The position numbers were made by a program, and so were the translations under genes. The notes beneath the pieces were generated by a model, which did not search any database, was not told the origin of the DNA, and worked only from the letters and a program-made list of their open reading frames with translations. Positions 18,826-28,867 of a stretch of DNA of 64,000 nucleotides are shown in pieces. Within the stretch, counting starts at the first letter, position 1. Every line of letters starts with the position of its first letter. This DNA comes from Treponema sp. (GTDB taxonomy: Bacteria; Spirochaetota; Spirochaetia; Treponematales; Treponemataceae). The DNA lies in the NCBI GenBank assembly GCA_024402695.1, contig JAKSTG010000001.1:240715-304714 (forward strand), read 5' to 3'.

Positions 18826-21015
18826 TTAGTCTTTAATAATCTGAAGTTTTGAAGCCTGATATTCGGGAAGATAAGTCTTGAAAGCACCGGTTTCATACTG
18901 AACTTTGATCACATACTCGCCTTCATTCAGACGGCATTCTGCAATCACTCCATAACCGAAATCATCATTATAGAGTTTTGTTCCTTTTTTCCAGACTGCG
19001 GCGATTTCTGCCTTGTCACCCCACTTAGCGGCATCATTCGAAGTATGAGCGGTGTGGAGTCCTTTTATGCTGCCACCTTCAATTTCGCGGAAAGCGTAAG
19101 GCGCATTTCCAATCACTTTTAATGCGGCACGGCATTCATAAAGGAAAGGAGACGGACGCATAATTTCTGTACGTCCATACATTCTTCGCTGACTGCAGCT
19201 GGTAATATAAAGTTCATTTTTCGCACGGGTAATGCCTACATAACAAAGGCGGCGTTCTTCTTCAAGTTCGGCACCCATTTTATCCTGACGAGGAAAAGTT
19301 CCTTCCTCAAGTCCGGACATTACGACACAAGGGAACTCAAGACCTTTTGTGTTATGCAAAGTAATAAGTGTTACGAAATTGTTACCGCCGTCTTCCTGTT
19401 CTTCAAGACTGCGGTCCAGGTTTATGGCATCAAGGAAAGAGTTCAAACCTTCCTGAGAATTTTCATAAAGAGATGCAGTGTTCACAAGTTCCTGAAGGTT
19501 GGCAAGGCGCTGAACGCCGTCTTCATCACTTTTGTAATATTCTTCAAGCCCGGAATATTCCACTACCCTTTTCATGAACTCAGAAAGATTTTCTCCGGCA
19601 GTAAGACACTGCTGAAGGGAATGTATAAGTGAAACGAATTTCTCACAGCCTTCCTTTGCTTTTTTAGGAAGCTCAGGTCCCAAATGTTCACAGGCCATAA
19701 GAAGAGTCATGCGATACTCGCCTTCGTAATCGCGGGCAAAGTCTACAAGTTTATCCTGAGTTTTCTCACCTACCCCTCTCACAGGGAAGTTGATAACGCG
19801 TCTGAAAGAAATTTCATCCTTTGGGTTTGCAACTACAGAAATATAAGCTACTGCGTCTTTGATTTCCTGTCGCTCATAGAACTTCAGGGAACCTACAACT
19901 TTGTAAGGAATCTTTCTTTTAAGGAAAACACTTTCAAAACCATTACTCTGGGCATTCATACGATAAGTTACCGCCCAGTCTGAATACTGAGTCTGTCCCA
20001 GTTTTACTGATTTTGAAATGAGGTCTGCAACAAATTCCGATTCCGTGTCCTGTGTAGGAAGAAATGCCAGAACCGGTTCTTTCCCGTCACCGCGGTCAGC
20101 CACAAGAGTTTTGCCAAGTCTTGAAGTATTGTTGGAAACAACAAGACTTGCGGCATTAAGAATATTTGAAGTCGAACGGTAATTGGTTTCCAGTCTTACG
20201 ATTTCTGTATTCGGAAACTGATTAGGAAAGTTCAAAATGTTCTGGACCTCGGCGCCTCGGAAAGCATAAATACTCTGGTCATCATCACCAACAACACAGG
20301 TGTATGTATCGCAGCCTTCTTCAACCCCCGAAAGATACTGAAGCAGTTTGAACTGAGCAATGTTAGAGTCCTGGTACTCATCAACCATAATTACATTGAA
20401 ACGGTGATGAATATAACTTCTGACTGCTTCGTTTGACTGCATGACTTTTACAGGCAGCATAATAAGATCGCCAAAGTCTGCGTTGCCTGTTGAGTGAAGT
20501 CGGTTTTCGTAAGCCCTGTAAATTGGTTCCAAATCAAAGTCACTGGCAACAGGAGCCAGGTCATCGTCCGGTGTAAGGAAGTAGTCTTTTGCCAGGGCAA
20601 TATCGTGAGCGGCTTTTTTTGCGTCTTTTGCGGAAAGTTCCGGACATGCCTTTTTCAGCAGAGCCAGAGAATCATCATCGTCATAAACAGTAAAGTTTGC
20701 TTCAAGACCAGCAGCATCATAGTAACGGCGAAGGAACCAGGCGCCAAAAGAATGGAAAGTTTTAATAGTTGCCTTTTCTGCGACAGGTTCCATAAGAACT
20801 GCACGCTCTTTCATTTCTTTTGCAGCTTTCTTAGTAAAAGTAACCGCAAGAATATGATAAGGATCAATATTTTTCTGATTGATGAGATATGCGATTTTAG
20901 TTGTAATAACTCGGGTTTTTCCTGAACCGGCCCCGGCCAGAATAAGAAGGTTTCCACCTTCGTGAACAACGGCCTGTCGCTGTTCAGGATTCAGCATATT
21001 CAAAAATTCTTCCAC
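18826..21015 (-). CDS. UvrD/PcrA-type superfamily 1 DNA helicase
   Basis: An ATP-dependent 3'-5' DNA helicase for repair and replication. Seen in order: LNPEQRQAV (Q motif), GAGSGKT (Walker A), VDEYQDSN (DExx box), GDDDQSIYAFRGA (motif III), LETNYRST (IV), LHNTKGLEFPCVV (V) and YVGITRAKNELY (VI). At 729 residues it has the usual length. A C-terminal beta-rich tail (LYNDDFGYGVIAEC) matches the PcrA-type RNA-polymerase-interacting module. The start is a GTG with GGAG 6 nt upstream. 14 nt after rimO, so perhaps co-transcribed with it. PcrA, UvrD and Rep cannot be separated with certainty here. Confidence 0.93.
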   Translation of the reverse strand: MEEFLNMLNPEQRQAVVHEGGNLLILAGAGSGKTRVITTKIAYLINQKNIDPYHILAVTFTKKAAKEMKERAVLMEPVAEKATIKTFHSFGAWFLRRYYDAAGLEANFTVYDDDDSLALLKKACPELSAKDAKKAAHDIALAKDYFLTPDDDLAPVASDFDLEPIYRAYENRLHSTGNADFGDLIMLPVKVMQSNEAVRSYIHHRFNVIMVDEYQDSNIAQFKLLQYLSGVEEGCDTYTCVVGDDDQSIYAFRGAEVQNILNFPNQFPNTEIVRLETNYRSTSNILNAASLVVSNNTSRLGKTLVADRGDGKEPVLAFLPTQDTESEFVADLISKSVKLGQTQYSDWAVTYRMNAQSNGFESVFLKRKIPYKVVGSLKFYERQEIKDAVAYISVVANPKDEISFRRVINFPVRGVGEKTQDKLVDFARDYEGEYRMTLLMACEHLGPELPKKAKEGCEKFVSLIHSLQQCLTAGENLSEFMKRVVEYSGLEEYYKSDEDGVQRLANLQELVNTASLYENSQEGLNSFLDAINLDRSLEEQEDGGNNFVTLITLHNTKGLEFPCVVMSGLEEGTFPRQDKMGAELEEERRLCYVGITRAKNELYITSCSQRRMYGRTEIMRPSPFLYECRAALKVIGNAPYAFREIEGGSIKGLHTAHTSNDAAKWGDKAEIAAVWKKGTKLYNDDFGYGVIAECRLNEGEYVIKVQYETGAFKTYLPEYQASKLQIIKD

Positions 21016-21029
21016 TTACACTCCCGTTT

Positions 21030-22454
21030 TTATTCAGCCACAAGTCTGGAATCCAGGTCTACCCCGGAAACAGCGAGAATTCTGGCAGTTATTACAGCCC
21101 CTTCAAAAATCTTTTCTTTATCTTCCTCTTCGTAGCGGACTACAACAGCACCGTCTACTTCTGGAGCCTGGAACCAGGCACGTCCGATAGCAAGACATTC
21201 TTCCTCATTAGGAATGATTTCTTCTATAAGTACTTTGTAAGTTTTTCCTAAATGACTTTCAAGTTTCTTTTCTGTGATTGCTGTCTGTATATCCCCAAGG
21301 ATTTCTGCCCGCTTTTTTGCTTTTCTGGATGGAACTCTGTGTTTGAAATTGTAAGCTGGAGTATCATCTTCAAGACTGTAGTCAAAACAACCGGACCAGT
21401 CAGGTTCAATTGTTTCAAGGAACGAAGCAGTTTCCTTAAAGTGCTTGTCTTTTTCTCCAGGGAAACCTGCCATGAAAGTTGTACGAAGAACCATATCAGG
21501 AAGAATTTCTCTCATGCGTTTAATCATTTCTGAATAGCTTTCGCTGTTTCCCTTGCGGTTCATAAGACGGATTATTTCGCCGCTTCCGCTCTGGAAAGGA
21601 ATGTCAAAGTAATGAAGGAATCTGTCATCCTTTTTCATTACATCAAGAACATCAAAATTGAAGTGATCAGGGTGAATGTAAAGAAGACGTACAACAAAGT
21701 CTCCTTCGATTTTTGAAACCAGTTCCAGAAGTGCGGCCAGAGGAGTTACTCCTGAAGCCGGAAAAAAATCATTTGCCTGATCTGTAATTTCTACTCCTGC
21801 AAGTTTTGCCAGTTCTGAACGGATTTCCTTGTCATCAACGCCGGTTCCGTAAGCTGCAAGATCCTGTCCAATCAGATTGATCTCGTAAACTCCATCAGAA
21901 ACCAGTTTCTTGATTTCTTCAATAATAGAGTCAGCAGGACGGCTTCTGAGCTCCCCGCGAATAAGAGGAATGGCACAGAAAGAACAATGATTTGAACAAC
22001 CTTCTGTGATTTTCACAAAGGCGCTGTTTTTGAAACCGAAAGAAACCTGACGCATACAGAAAGAAACTCCCTTCTGCGGCATTTTTTCAACAGGGCGTTT
22101 CTGGGCCATTACATCGTCGGCAAGCTTTTCAATACCGGAAAGTTCCCCGTTACCGAAAATACCGTCTGCTTCAGGAAGAGACTTTGAAAAAAGTTCAGCG
22201 TAGCGTTCTGCAAGACAACCTGCAAGAATTACTTTTTTGTCAGGATAAGCAGCTTTTGTTTCCATAAGTGCATTGAGAGATTCTTCTTTTGCACTTTTAA
22301 TAAAACCGCAGGAATTTATGATGATCAGATCTGCCTGTGCAGAATCCATTGTGAGTTCATATTTTTCTTTGCTGTTTCCAAGGTAAGTTGCGAGAATTTC
22401 ACCATCAACACGGTTCTTGGCACACCCGTGCTGGTCAATAAAAAATTTTACCAT
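21030..22454 (-). CDS. rimO: RimO, ribosomal protein S12 methylthiotransferase
   Basis: A radical-SAM, two-[4Fe-4S] enzyme that methylthiolates an aspartate of ribosomal protein S12. The N-terminal UPF0004 domain has DQHGCAKNRVD and INSCGFI cysteines; the radical-SAM motif is EGCSNHCSFCAIPLIRG; a TRAM domain closes the protein. The GCAKN and C-S-N-H-C-S-F-C patterns favour RimO over MiaB. ATG start with GGAG 9 nt upstream. The linker after the radical-SAM core (around residues 205-245) is somewhat long but ordinary for spirochetes as far as I can judge. It sits between the HTH protein and the helicase on one strand. Confidence 0.93.
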   Translation of the reverse strand: MVKFFIDQHGCAKNRVDGEILATYLGNSKEKYELTMDSAQADLIIINSCGFIKSAKEESLNALMETKAAYPDKKVILAGCLAERYAELFSKSLPEADGIFGNGELSGIEKLADDVMAQKRPVEKMPQKGVSFCMRQVSFGFKNSAFVKITEGCSNHCSFCAIPLIRGELRSRPADSIIEEIKKLVSDGVYEINLIGQDLAAYGTGVDDKEIRSELAKLAGVEITDQANDFFPASGVTPLAALLELVSKIEGDFVVRLLYIHPDHFNFDVLDVMKKDDRFLHYFDIPFQSGSGEIIRLMNRKGNSESYSEMIKRMREILPDMVLRTTFMAGFPGEKDKHFKETASFLETIEPDWSGCFDYSLEDDTPAYNFKHRVPSRKAKKRAEILGDIQTAITEKKLESHLGKTYKVLIEEIIPNEEECLAIGRAWFQAPEVDGAVVVRYEEEDKEKIFEGAVITARILAVSGVDLDSRLVAE

Positions 22455-22470
22455 AAAAATAAACTCCGGT

Positions 22471-23562
22471 TTAATCCAGTTCGATTACTACGAGTTTGTA
22501 ACGGCCGTCTGTGTCTTTAATCCACTTAATGTCTTCAACCAGAACCTGACCGGCTTTACCAACTTCAAGGTCATAAGTCTTTGAGTCTGCAACAATTGTG
22601 AACTTAACGGCATTACTGTTACTCATCCAGATACGGATACCGTTATGTGCAGTGGCCGACAGCTGTTCACCGTTAGAGAAGAAAGATTCCACACTCGAAC
22701 CAAAGTCGATTTTGTCACGGAATACACAAGATGCACGGAAAGTTGCATTCAGGCTGAATGGATAAGCACGGTTATCTTCAAGAATAACATGCTGAGGATG
22801 TTTGCTCTGGATTTCTGAAGCGAATGGGATTGCATCAACTTCAACAGAATCTCCACCGGCAATAGAAACTCCATGGCGAAGAAGAATTGAAACTTCAGCA
22901 CCACGACGTTCATCAGAAGCAGAAATATCTGAAACGTAAACGATAACATCTGATGTTCCGTCTCCGTTAAGGTCGAATTCAGATTCTTCTGCAAGGTCTG
23001 TATAGAAAACTCCGGAAGGAGTATCAAGTCCGAAAGATTTAAGAGTGTCTTTAACAGTAAGAACGATTTTTCCGGATCCCGATGGAATTGTAAGCTGGTC
23101 CCCTTTGTAAAGACGCTTCTGGAATCTCTGGTCTGTCAGTTCATACTGATTGTTTTTTACACCGTTTCCAAGAACCACGTCCCCTTCTTCTACAGGTTTC
23201 TTTCTGAGAACCAGAACAAGAATAACGGCGACAACAATAAGAATTACAGCGATGATTGAAGAAATAAGAATCGGCCAGAATTTTTCTGACTTCGGCTTTT
23301 CAATAAGCCCTTCAGGAACCGGTGATTCCTGGATCTTTTTATTGTGATACAGCTTAAGGATATATTCAGAATCCAGTTCAAGAAATTCTGAATAGTTTTT
23401 CATAAACCCAACCATATATGGTTCGCCTGGGAACACTCCGTTATCTTCGTCTTCCAGACCTTCCAGATACTTTTTATCAATTGTGAGGGCTGCCGAAACT
23501 GTATCGAGAGTAAGCTTTTTTCCCTCTCTGGCATTCTTCAGTAATTCGCCGTAACTATCCAT
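22471..23562 (-). CDS. RodZ-like membrane protein with N-terminal helix-turn-helix and DUF4115-type C-terminus
   Basis: 363 residues. Residues 1-75 form a Cro/RodZ-type HTH (SYGELLKNAREGKKLTLDTV, KKYLEGLEDED). A single membrane helix follows at about 100-122 (FWPILISSIIAVILIVVAVI), then a periplasmic beta-rich domain ending like the DUF4115 domain of RodZ (RIWMSNSNAVKFTIVADSKT). RodZ connects the inner membrane to MreB during cell elongation; the middle region here is longer than usual, so I leave the symbol blank. Starts 3 nt after the lolA-like stop, so coupled. Confidence 0.8.
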   Translation of the reverse strand: MDSYGELLKNAREGKKLTLDTVSAALTIDKKYLEGLEDEDNGVFPGEPYMVGFMKNYSEFLELDSEYILKLYHNKKIQESPVPEGLIEKPKSEKFWPILISSIIAVILIVVAVILVLVLRKKPVEEGDVVLGNGVKNNQYELTDQRFQKRLYKGDQLTIPSGSGKIVLTVKDTLKSFGLDTPSGVFYTDLAEESEFDLNGDGTSDVIVYVSDISASDERRGAEVSILLRHGVSIAGGDSVEVDAIPFASEIQSKHPQHVILEDNRAYPFSLNATFRASCVFRDKIDFGSSVESFFSNGEQLSATAHNGIRIWMSNSNAVKFTIVADSKTYDLEVGKAGQVLVEDIKWIKDTDGRYKLVVIELD

Positions 23563-23565
23563 ATT

Positions 23566-24234
23566 TTATTCCGAAAACAAAAAGTTGCTGAAATTGTTTG
23601 CATCCGACGGTGCGTCGTAAATGAAACGCTGATCAGTAATTTCAGGATTAAGTTTATAATCGAAGAAATTCATTACAATTGGTTCCCCTGCATTAGGAGT
23701 AGCTTCTACACGTCTGATCAATTTTGAATCAGCCGAAATGCAGAGTCTGATTGTTTTGAAAGCTTCTGCTGTACTTCTTTTGTAAAGCATAAGCTTATAA
23801 ACCATTTCATCTGAGTCATCATCCAGAGGTTCCGGATCCTGACCGTTTTCATAGGCTACTGTGTAGTAGCGGTTCAGAAGATTCAGGCCCTGAGGTGTTG
23901 CAAGAGAAGCCCCGGAAGAATCCGAAGAAATCTGCTGCTGAAGAATTACTTTTGGTCCTGAAAGGTAGATTGTAAGCATGTTGGAACTGTAACAGAAAAC
24001 CTGTTCCTGAGGATTTGAAAAGTCAAGGCGAAGAAGATCAGGTGCCTTGAAAGACAGGTGACCTGCCATTTCTGTTTTATCCTGGTTCAGTTCAAATTCT
24101 GCTTCGTAAGTTTTAAGAGTTGAATAATACTCAGAAACTGTTTTGAAATAACTGGAAGCAGTAGTAATATTCTGTGCAAAGGCAACGGCACCAATGAAAA
24201 TTCCTGTCATTGCCATAAGAATCTTTTTATTCAT
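23566..24234 (-). CDS. LolA-like outer-membrane lipoprotein carrier
   Basis: 222 residues with a cleavable signal peptide ([20 protein letters not shown]). The mature part has the LolA/LolB-like pattern TLKTYEAEFELNQDKTEM, GHLSFKAPDLLRLDF and a Phe-rich beta barrel, which in LolA binds lipoprotein acyl chains in the periplasm. Start ATG follows an AAGGAA site and overlaps the 3' end of ftsH by 8 nt, implying translational coupling. The assignment rests on pattern and length; a related DUF4292-type carrier is possible. Confidence 0.75.
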   Translation of the reverse strand: MNKKILMAMTGIFIGAVAFAQNITTASSYFKTVSEYYSTLKTYEAEFELNQDKTEMAGHLSFKAPDLLRLDFSNPQEQVFCYSSNMLTIYLSGPKVILQQQISSDSSGASLATPQGLNLLNRYYTVAYENGQDPEPLDDDSDEMVYKLMLYKRSTAEAFKTIRLCISADSKLIRRVEATPNAGEPIVMNFFDYKLNPEITDQRFIYDAPSDANNFSNFLFSE

Positions 24235-26431
24235 CTTTTTTTCCTTTTTCCGAATCAGACTTTTTTGCTCTTGGTTTGCGGGCTTTTGGAGCCGGCTTTT
24301 CAGAATCTGATTTTTCTGTCTTTGCTGATTTTTTTGCAGGCTTTGTTGTCTTTTCAGGAAGAGCAGCTTTTACAGCTTTGTCTTCCAGTTCCTGACAATG
24401 TTTTTCTGCTTTCACGATTTCGTAGAATTCTTTGCCTTCCATTGTTTCAATTTCAACAAGGCGTTTTGCAATATAATCTACCAGATCTTTGTGATCCTTA
24501 ATCAGCTTCAGGACATATTCATAACGTTCATTCATGATTCTTGCGATTTCATCATCAATGAACTTCTGAGTTTCTTCAGAGAATTCGCGAACAAGAGTTG
24601 GTTCTCCGGAAGCACCGGCCAGAACACCTTTTCCAAGAGTCATGTTCTTGAACTTGTCGCTCATACCAAAATCTACGATCATGCGCTTAAGAATATCTGT
24701 TGCACGGGCAATATCATTTGAAGCCCCTGTCGAAACATCCCCAAGTACAATTTCTTCGGCAGCGCGTCCGCCAAGAAGAGTATCTACTTCGTTCATCATA
24801 TCCTTGCGGGTCTGGAAGTTCTTTTCTTCTTCTTCACGATACTGTGTGAATCCGCCTACTCCATGGCTGCGAGGAACAACTGTAATTTTGTTTACAGGAG
24901 GATAGTCCGGTGTGAAGGCACCAACCAGTGCATGTCCTGTTTCGTGCACAGAAACCAGGCGCATTTCCTTTTCATTGTCCTTGCGGCTCTTCTTTTTAAG
25001 ACCAATGCTTACCTTATCGATAGCATCGTTGAAATCACTCATGGAAACTCTCTTGTGACCGTTGCGGACAGCAAGAAGGGCTGCTTCATTTACAACGTTT
25101 GCCAGATCAGCACCGGCAAATCCTGTTGTTCCGTGAGCAATGCTTTCAAAGTCTACGTCTTTTTCAAGTTTTACGTTCTTTGCGTGGATACGAAGAATTT
25201 CTTCGCGTCCCTTAACATCAGGTTTTTCTACAGGAACGTGACGGTCGAAACGTCCCGGACGAAGAAGTGCCGGGTCCAGAATATCTGCACGGTTTGTGGC
25301 GGCAAGAATAATAAGTCCCTTGTCGTTATCAAAACCATCCATTTCTACCAGAAGCTGGTTCAAAGTCTGTTCACGTTCATCGTTTCCGCCGCCGTAACCG
25401 TTCATACGGTTTTTACCCAGGGCATCAATCTCATCAATAAATACGATACAAGGAGCTTTTTCGCGGGCCTGTTTGAACAGATCTCGGACACGGGAAGCCC
25501 CCACTCCGACAAACATTTCTACGAAGTCTGAACCTGAAATACGGAAGAAAGGAACTCCAGCTTCACCGGCAACTGCACGGGCCAGAAGAGTTTTACCTGT
25601 TCCCGGTGGTCCAACAAGGAGAACTCCCTTAGGAATCTTTCCACCGATATCTGTATATTTCTTTGGTTCTTTAAGGAAGTCTACAACTTCCACCAGTTCT
25701 TCTTTTGCTTCATCTACACCTGCAACATCTGTAAAGCGGGTCTTAACTTTGCCTTCTTCTACAGCTTTGGCTTTGCTTCCGCCAATGCCGAAAAGTCCCA
25801 TTCCCCCTTCTTTGTTTCCGTTCATTCTTCTGAAGATGAACACATAAAGGAGAATAATGAGAATAAATGGAAGGAAGTTCAGAAGAATCTGAAGCCATAC
25901 TGTATTTGATTTTCCGATGAATCTGTACTGAACGCCTTTTTCATCAAGAAGTCTGAAGAATTTTTCCATTAATACAGCGTTGGTTCTGAATACTTCACGG
26001 TTTTTCTGTGTTGTTCCAAATACAGGAAGTCTCTGTTTGAGACCAGGAGTAACATAGTTGTCATCAGTTTTTGTAAGCTGACCGTATCCGATAATATAGC
26101 TGTCGCCAACTTCAACTTCTACGATTGTTCCGTTTTCTACAAGAGTACAGAACATAGAATAATCGATGGTTTTACCTTCTTTTGGAGACATGAAAATATC
26201 TGCCAGAAGGAAGGCTGCTGCTGCTACAAGAATAAGTGCGAAGAACGGAAATTTGTGTTTTGGTTTCTTACCATTATTTCTGTCTTTTTTGTCTTTATCA
26301 CCATTATCCGGCTCAGAAGGACCCGCAAACTTAAAAAAGTTGAAAGGATCCTGATCGTCCAGTTTAGGGTTTTCCCCTTTTGATGGTTCTTTTTCAAGAT
26401 CTTCGGGTTTCTGTTCGTTTTCGTCTGCCAT
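24227..26431 (-). CDS. ftsH: FtsH, ATP-dependent membrane zinc metalloprotease
   Basis: Degrades misfolded membrane and regulatory proteins at the inner membrane as a hexamer. About 734 residues: a charged cytoplasmic leader, TM1 ([20 protein letters not shown]), a small periplasmic domain, TM2 ([20 protein letters not shown]), the AAA module with GPPGTGKT and [10 protein letters not shown], the second region of homology, then zinc motif HETGHALVG (the HExGH site; Thr replaces the more common Ala). The C-terminus is a Lys/Ala-rich tail. An in-frame start upstream at 26500 exists, but ATG 26431 has GGAG 7 nt before it. Divergent from fliS. Confidence 0.95.
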   Translation of the reverse strand: MADENEQKPEDLEKEPSKGENPKLDDQDPFNFFKFAGPSEPDNGDKDKKDRNNGKKPKHKFPFFALILVAAAAFLLADIFMSPKEGKTIDYSMFCTLVENGTIVEVEVGDSYIIGYGQLTKTDDNYVTPGLKQRLPVFGTTQKNREVFRTNAVLMEKFFRLLDEKGVQYRFIGKSNTVWLQILLNFLPFILIILLYVFIFRRMNGNKEGGMGLFGIGGSKAKAVEEGKVKTRFTDVAGVDEAKEELVEVVDFLKEPKKYTDIGGKIPKGVLLVGPPGTGKTLLARAVAGEAGVPFFRISGSDFVEMFVGVGASRVRDLFKQAREKAPCIVFIDEIDALGKNRMNGYGGGNDEREQTLNQLLVEMDGFDNDKGLIILAATNRADILDPALLRPGRFDRHVPVEKPDVKGREEILRIHAKNVKLEKDVDFESIAHGTTGFAGADLANVVNEAALLAVRNGHKRVSMSDFNDAIDKVSIGLKKKSRKDNEKEMRLVSVHETGHALVGAFTPDYPPVNKITVVPRSHGVGGFTQYREEEEKNFQTRKDMMNEVDTLLGGRAAEEIVLGDVSTGASNDIARATDILKRMIVDFGMSDKFKNMTLGKGVLAGASGEPTLVREFSEETQKFIDDEIARIMNERYEYVLKLIKDHKDLVDYIAKRLVEIETMEGKEFYEIVKAEKHCQELEDKAVKAALPEKTTKPAKKSAKTEKSDSEKPAPKARKPRAKKSDSEKGKKDE

Positions 26432-26589
26432 ATTTTCTCCATAAAAGCGCATAGAATATGCACAATTATACATACTTAAATATAATACATAAAAATTCAA
26501 AAAGTATAAAGTAACACCACTAATAATGCTTTTTTAGTAAATTATTTCTAAAGTCCTCTCAAAATTAACCGAGAATTTCATCGTAAAAC

Positions 26590-26595
26590 TATAAT
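26590..26595 (+). promoter_or_regulatory. Possible -10 box for fliS
   Basis: A TATAAT lies 36 nt upstream of the fliS start. No convincing TTGACA-like or flagellar-sigma -35 is visible at normal spacing, so the sigma factor is unclear. Confidence 0.35.
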
Positions 26596-26631
26596 TTCGC
26601 ACTTTCTGTGCAAATTTTTAGGAGAAAACAC

Positions 26632-27069
26632 ATGTATAACAATGCTTACACAGCTTACCAGCGCACAAACATCAATACTGCAACAAAGGGTCGCCTTGTT
26701 GTTTTATTGTATGAAGGTGCCGTAAAGCAGCTCACACTGGCTGTAGGACTCTTCGAGGCTGACGGAAAAATCCAGGCCAAGAACATTGAACAGTTCGGGA
26801 AATACCTTCAGAAAGCAGAAGCCATTATTTCTGAGCTGGAAGTATCTCTTGATATGGAAAAAGGCGGAGAAATCGCAAAAAATCTGATGTCCCTGTACCT
26901 GTTCTTCAATGAAGAACTTATGGCAGCAAACATCAGCAAAGATAAAGAAAAGATTATGTCTGTTCTGAACATGCTTAAAGACCTTACAGAATCATGGCGC
27001 CAGATTGCTGCCACTACAGCAAATGCAGCTCCATCTCAGAATGAAAGCAGACTTTCTATTCAATCATAA
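26632..27069 (+). CDS. fliS: FliS, flagellin export chaperone
   Basis: Binds the C-terminus of flagellin in the cytoplasm and prevents early polymerisation. Residues 1-40 carry the family signature NNAYTAYQRTNINTATKGRL and VVLLYEGAVKQL; the rest is helical with MEKGGEIAKNLMSLYLF, typical of FliS, and 145 residues is usual. I use ATG 26632 (AGGAG 8 nt upstream) rather than an in-frame start at 26608. The flgN-like gene follows after 28 nt, giving a two-chaperone operon. Confidence 0.93.
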   Translation: MYNNAYTAYQRTNINTATKGRLVVLLYEGAVKQLTLAVGLFEADGKIQAKNIEQFGKYLQKAEAIISELEVSLDMEKGGEIAKNLMSLYLFFNEELMAANISKDKEKIMSVLNMLKDLTESWRQIAATTANAAPSQNESRLSIQS

Positions 27070-27097
27070 GTAAAGAAAAGGATTCGGGAGGACACTT

Positions 27098-27580
27098 ATG
27101 GCAGAAATCACACAGCAGGAACTGGACGAAAGAGTAGCAACCCTCAAACATTTCAGAAAACTTCTGGAACAGCAGAGAGCAAAATTTCAGGAATATCTGA
27201 ATGTTCTTGAAAAACAGCAGAATTCAATCAGCAAAGAAGACACAGACGCTCTGGTTGCCCATACAGAAATCGAACAGCAGGTTCTTAAGAGCATTTCGGG
27301 ACTTCAGAAAGTGATTGTTCCAATGCAGAAAATGTATACTGCAGTTTCGGGAACTTCACAAGATGACAAAGAAATTGCAGCAATCCAGAATGAACTGAAC
27401 AGTCTTCAGTCAAAGGTTCTTGAACAGAACGAAAAAAACCGGGAACTGCTTAAATGCCATATTGTTGAGCTTCGTACAAGAATCTCAAGTCTTCAGAACA
27501 CAAATCCTTACAAAAATGCAGCTTCTGTATACGCCGCAAGTTCCAAGAACTCCGGCCATATGATTGCCGTTCAGGCATAA
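27098..27580 (+). CDS. FlgN-like flagellar chaperone
   Basis: 160 residues, almost entirely alpha-helical with a long coiled coil (LKHFRKLLEQQRAKFQEYLN), then DTDALVAHTEIEQQVLKSI and a second helix ending in a disordered tail. The heptad pattern, length and position after fliS match the FlgN family, which chaperones the hook-filament junction proteins FlgK and FlgL. Strong GGGAGG site before the ATG. Sequence signatures of FlgN are weak, so the call depends partly on context. An intrinsic terminator follows immediately. Confidence 0.75.
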   Translation: MAEITQQELDERVATLKHFRKLLEQQRAKFQEYLNVLEKQQNSISKEDTDALVAHTEIEQQVLKSISGLQKVIVPMQKMYTAVSGTSQDDKEIAAIQNELNSLQSKVLEQNEKNRELLKCHIVELRTRISSLQNTNPYKNAASVYAASSKNSGHMIAVQA

Positions 27581-27582
27581 AA

Positions 27583-27606
27583 AAAAGCTCCCGAAAGGGA
27601 GCTTTT
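27583..27606. terminator. Bidirectional intrinsic terminator after the flgN-like gene
   Basis: Perfect 10-bp stem AAAAGCTCCC / GGGAGCTTTT with GAAA loop, flanked by A and T runs. It closes the fliS operon and may also stop transcripts from tsaD on the other strand. Confidence 0.9.
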
Positions 27607-27646
27607 CTATTTAACGTCTAATCAGAATCTGAGATGTTCAGATAAC

Positions 27647-28672
27647 CTAGCGGCGAACCTGTTCAAGACCGCGCTTGAACTGAGGGATTCTTGCACAGGC
27701 GGTTGTGTCCCAGCCGGAACGGTCGCCGCGGGCAAGGAAATGATATCCAACACCTGCAATCATTGCACCGTTATCGCCGCAAAGTTTAAGCGGTGGGAAA
27801 ATCACCTTCAGATCTTTTCTGGCAGCCAGAATTTCTCTAAGACGGGAATTGGCGGCAACCCCACCCCCTGCAACTACAGTTTTAAGTCCTGTGTCTTCAA
27901 CAGCTTTAAGCAGTTTGTTTGTCAGAGTTTTTACGGCAGTTTCCTGGAAAGCTGCGCACATATTTTCTACAGAGTGTTCGTAACCTTCATTCCAGAACAT
28001 ATCGCACTGATGGATTACGGCAGTTTTCAATCCGGAAAAAGAAACGTCATAACGATGATCTACCGGGTCCAGTCTTGGAATTGGGAAAGTAGCTGCTTTA
28101 GGATCCCCTTTCTTTGCCAGGTTATCAATTACCACTCCCCCAGGGTAACCAAGACCGTAGAATTTTGAAACTTTGTCAAAAGCTTCTCCTACGGAATCAT
28201 CTACAGTAGTTCCAAGAACTTCAATATCGTCAAAATTATTTACTTTACAGATAATTGAGTGACCGCCAGAAACCAGGAGTCCAAGGTAAGGATATGGAAT
28301 ATCATTTTCCAGATGGGCAGCATAAAGATGTCCCAGCATGTGGTTTACGGCAACAAAAGGTTTTCCTGTGGCCCATGCCAGAGTTTTTCCGAAAGTCAGA
28401 CCTACAAGAAGAGATCCCATAAGGCCAGGTCTGTTTGTTGCACAGATTGCATCAACTTCAGACAGATCCATATTGGCTTCTGCCAGAGCCTGATTTACAA
28501 CAGGAAGAATCCATTCAGCATGCTTGCGACTTGCAATTTCGGGAACAACACCTTTGTAAATCTGGTGAAAAGGAATCTGTGTAGCAACTACATTGCTTAT
28601 GATTTTTCTTCCGTCTTCTACAATGGCGGCTGCTGTTTCATCACAGCTTGATTCAATACCTAAAACCTTCAT
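27647..28672 (-). CDS. tsaD: TsaD, tRNA N6-threonylcarbamoyladenosine synthase subunit
   Basis: Transfers the threonylcarbamoyl group to A37 of ANN-decoding tRNAs together with TsaB and TsaE. 341 residues of the ASKHA fold: MKVLGIESSCDETAAA at the N-terminus, the metal-binding HMLGHLYAAH, GGHS, and the C-terminal VVAGGVAANSRLR and GDNGAMIA. The ATG at 28672 has GGAG 9 nt upstream; an in-frame extension to 28816 is rejected because it consists of the palindromic repeat. No other tsa gene is in the window. Confidence 0.96.
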   Translation of the reverse strand: MKVLGIESSCDETAAAIVEDGRKIISNVVATQIPFHQIYKGVVPEIASRKHAEWILPVVNQALAEANMDLSEVDAICATNRPGLMGSLLVGLTFGKTLAWATGKPFVAVNHMLGHLYAAHLENDIPYPYLGLLVSGGHSIICKVNNFDDIEVLGTTVDDSVGEAFDKVSKFYGLGYPGGVVIDNLAKKGDPKAATFPIPRLDPVDHRYDVSFSGLKTAVIHQCDMFWNEGYEHSVENMCAAFQETAVKTLTNKLLKAVEDTGLKTVVAGGGVAANSRLREILAARKDLKVIFPPLKLCGDNGAMIAGVGYHFLARGDRSGWDTTACARIPQFKRGLEQVRR

Positions 28673-28705
28673 ATATATGCTCCATAAATAACAAAACATA
28701 ACTAT

Positions 28706-28814
28706 GAAAAACGGGTCCCAGCAACGCGAATTCGTGTCTTTTGTGGCATGTGTCCTCGTTCGCAAGCTCACTGCGGGATGCCCCAAAGTCACGATTCGCT
28801 GCGTCCCGTTTTTC
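28706..28814. repeat. 109-bp imperfect palindromic repeat (MITE-like)
   Basis: Outer arms GAAAAACGGGTCCCAGC... (28706-28736) and its near-complement ending CCCGTTTTTC (28790-28814) pair, as do inner arms TTTGTGGCAT and ATGCCCCAAA. The whole can fold as one long hairpin. It lies between tsaD and the YibQ-like gene with no coding potential. Confidence 0.65.
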
Positions 28815-28867
28815 AAAATAAATAAATTATTTCTGTATCATTTAATTTTCAGCCCAGAATTAAAACT

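Noticed and set aside
21640..21790. An insertion in RimO like that in MnmG
   Set aside because: The linker is a little long, but its DNA lacks palindromes and RimO varies naturally in this region.
28673..28816. An N-terminal extension of TsaD
   Set aside because: The extension is translated from the palindromic repeat and lacks a start with a ribosome-binding site; homologues start at MKVLGIESS.
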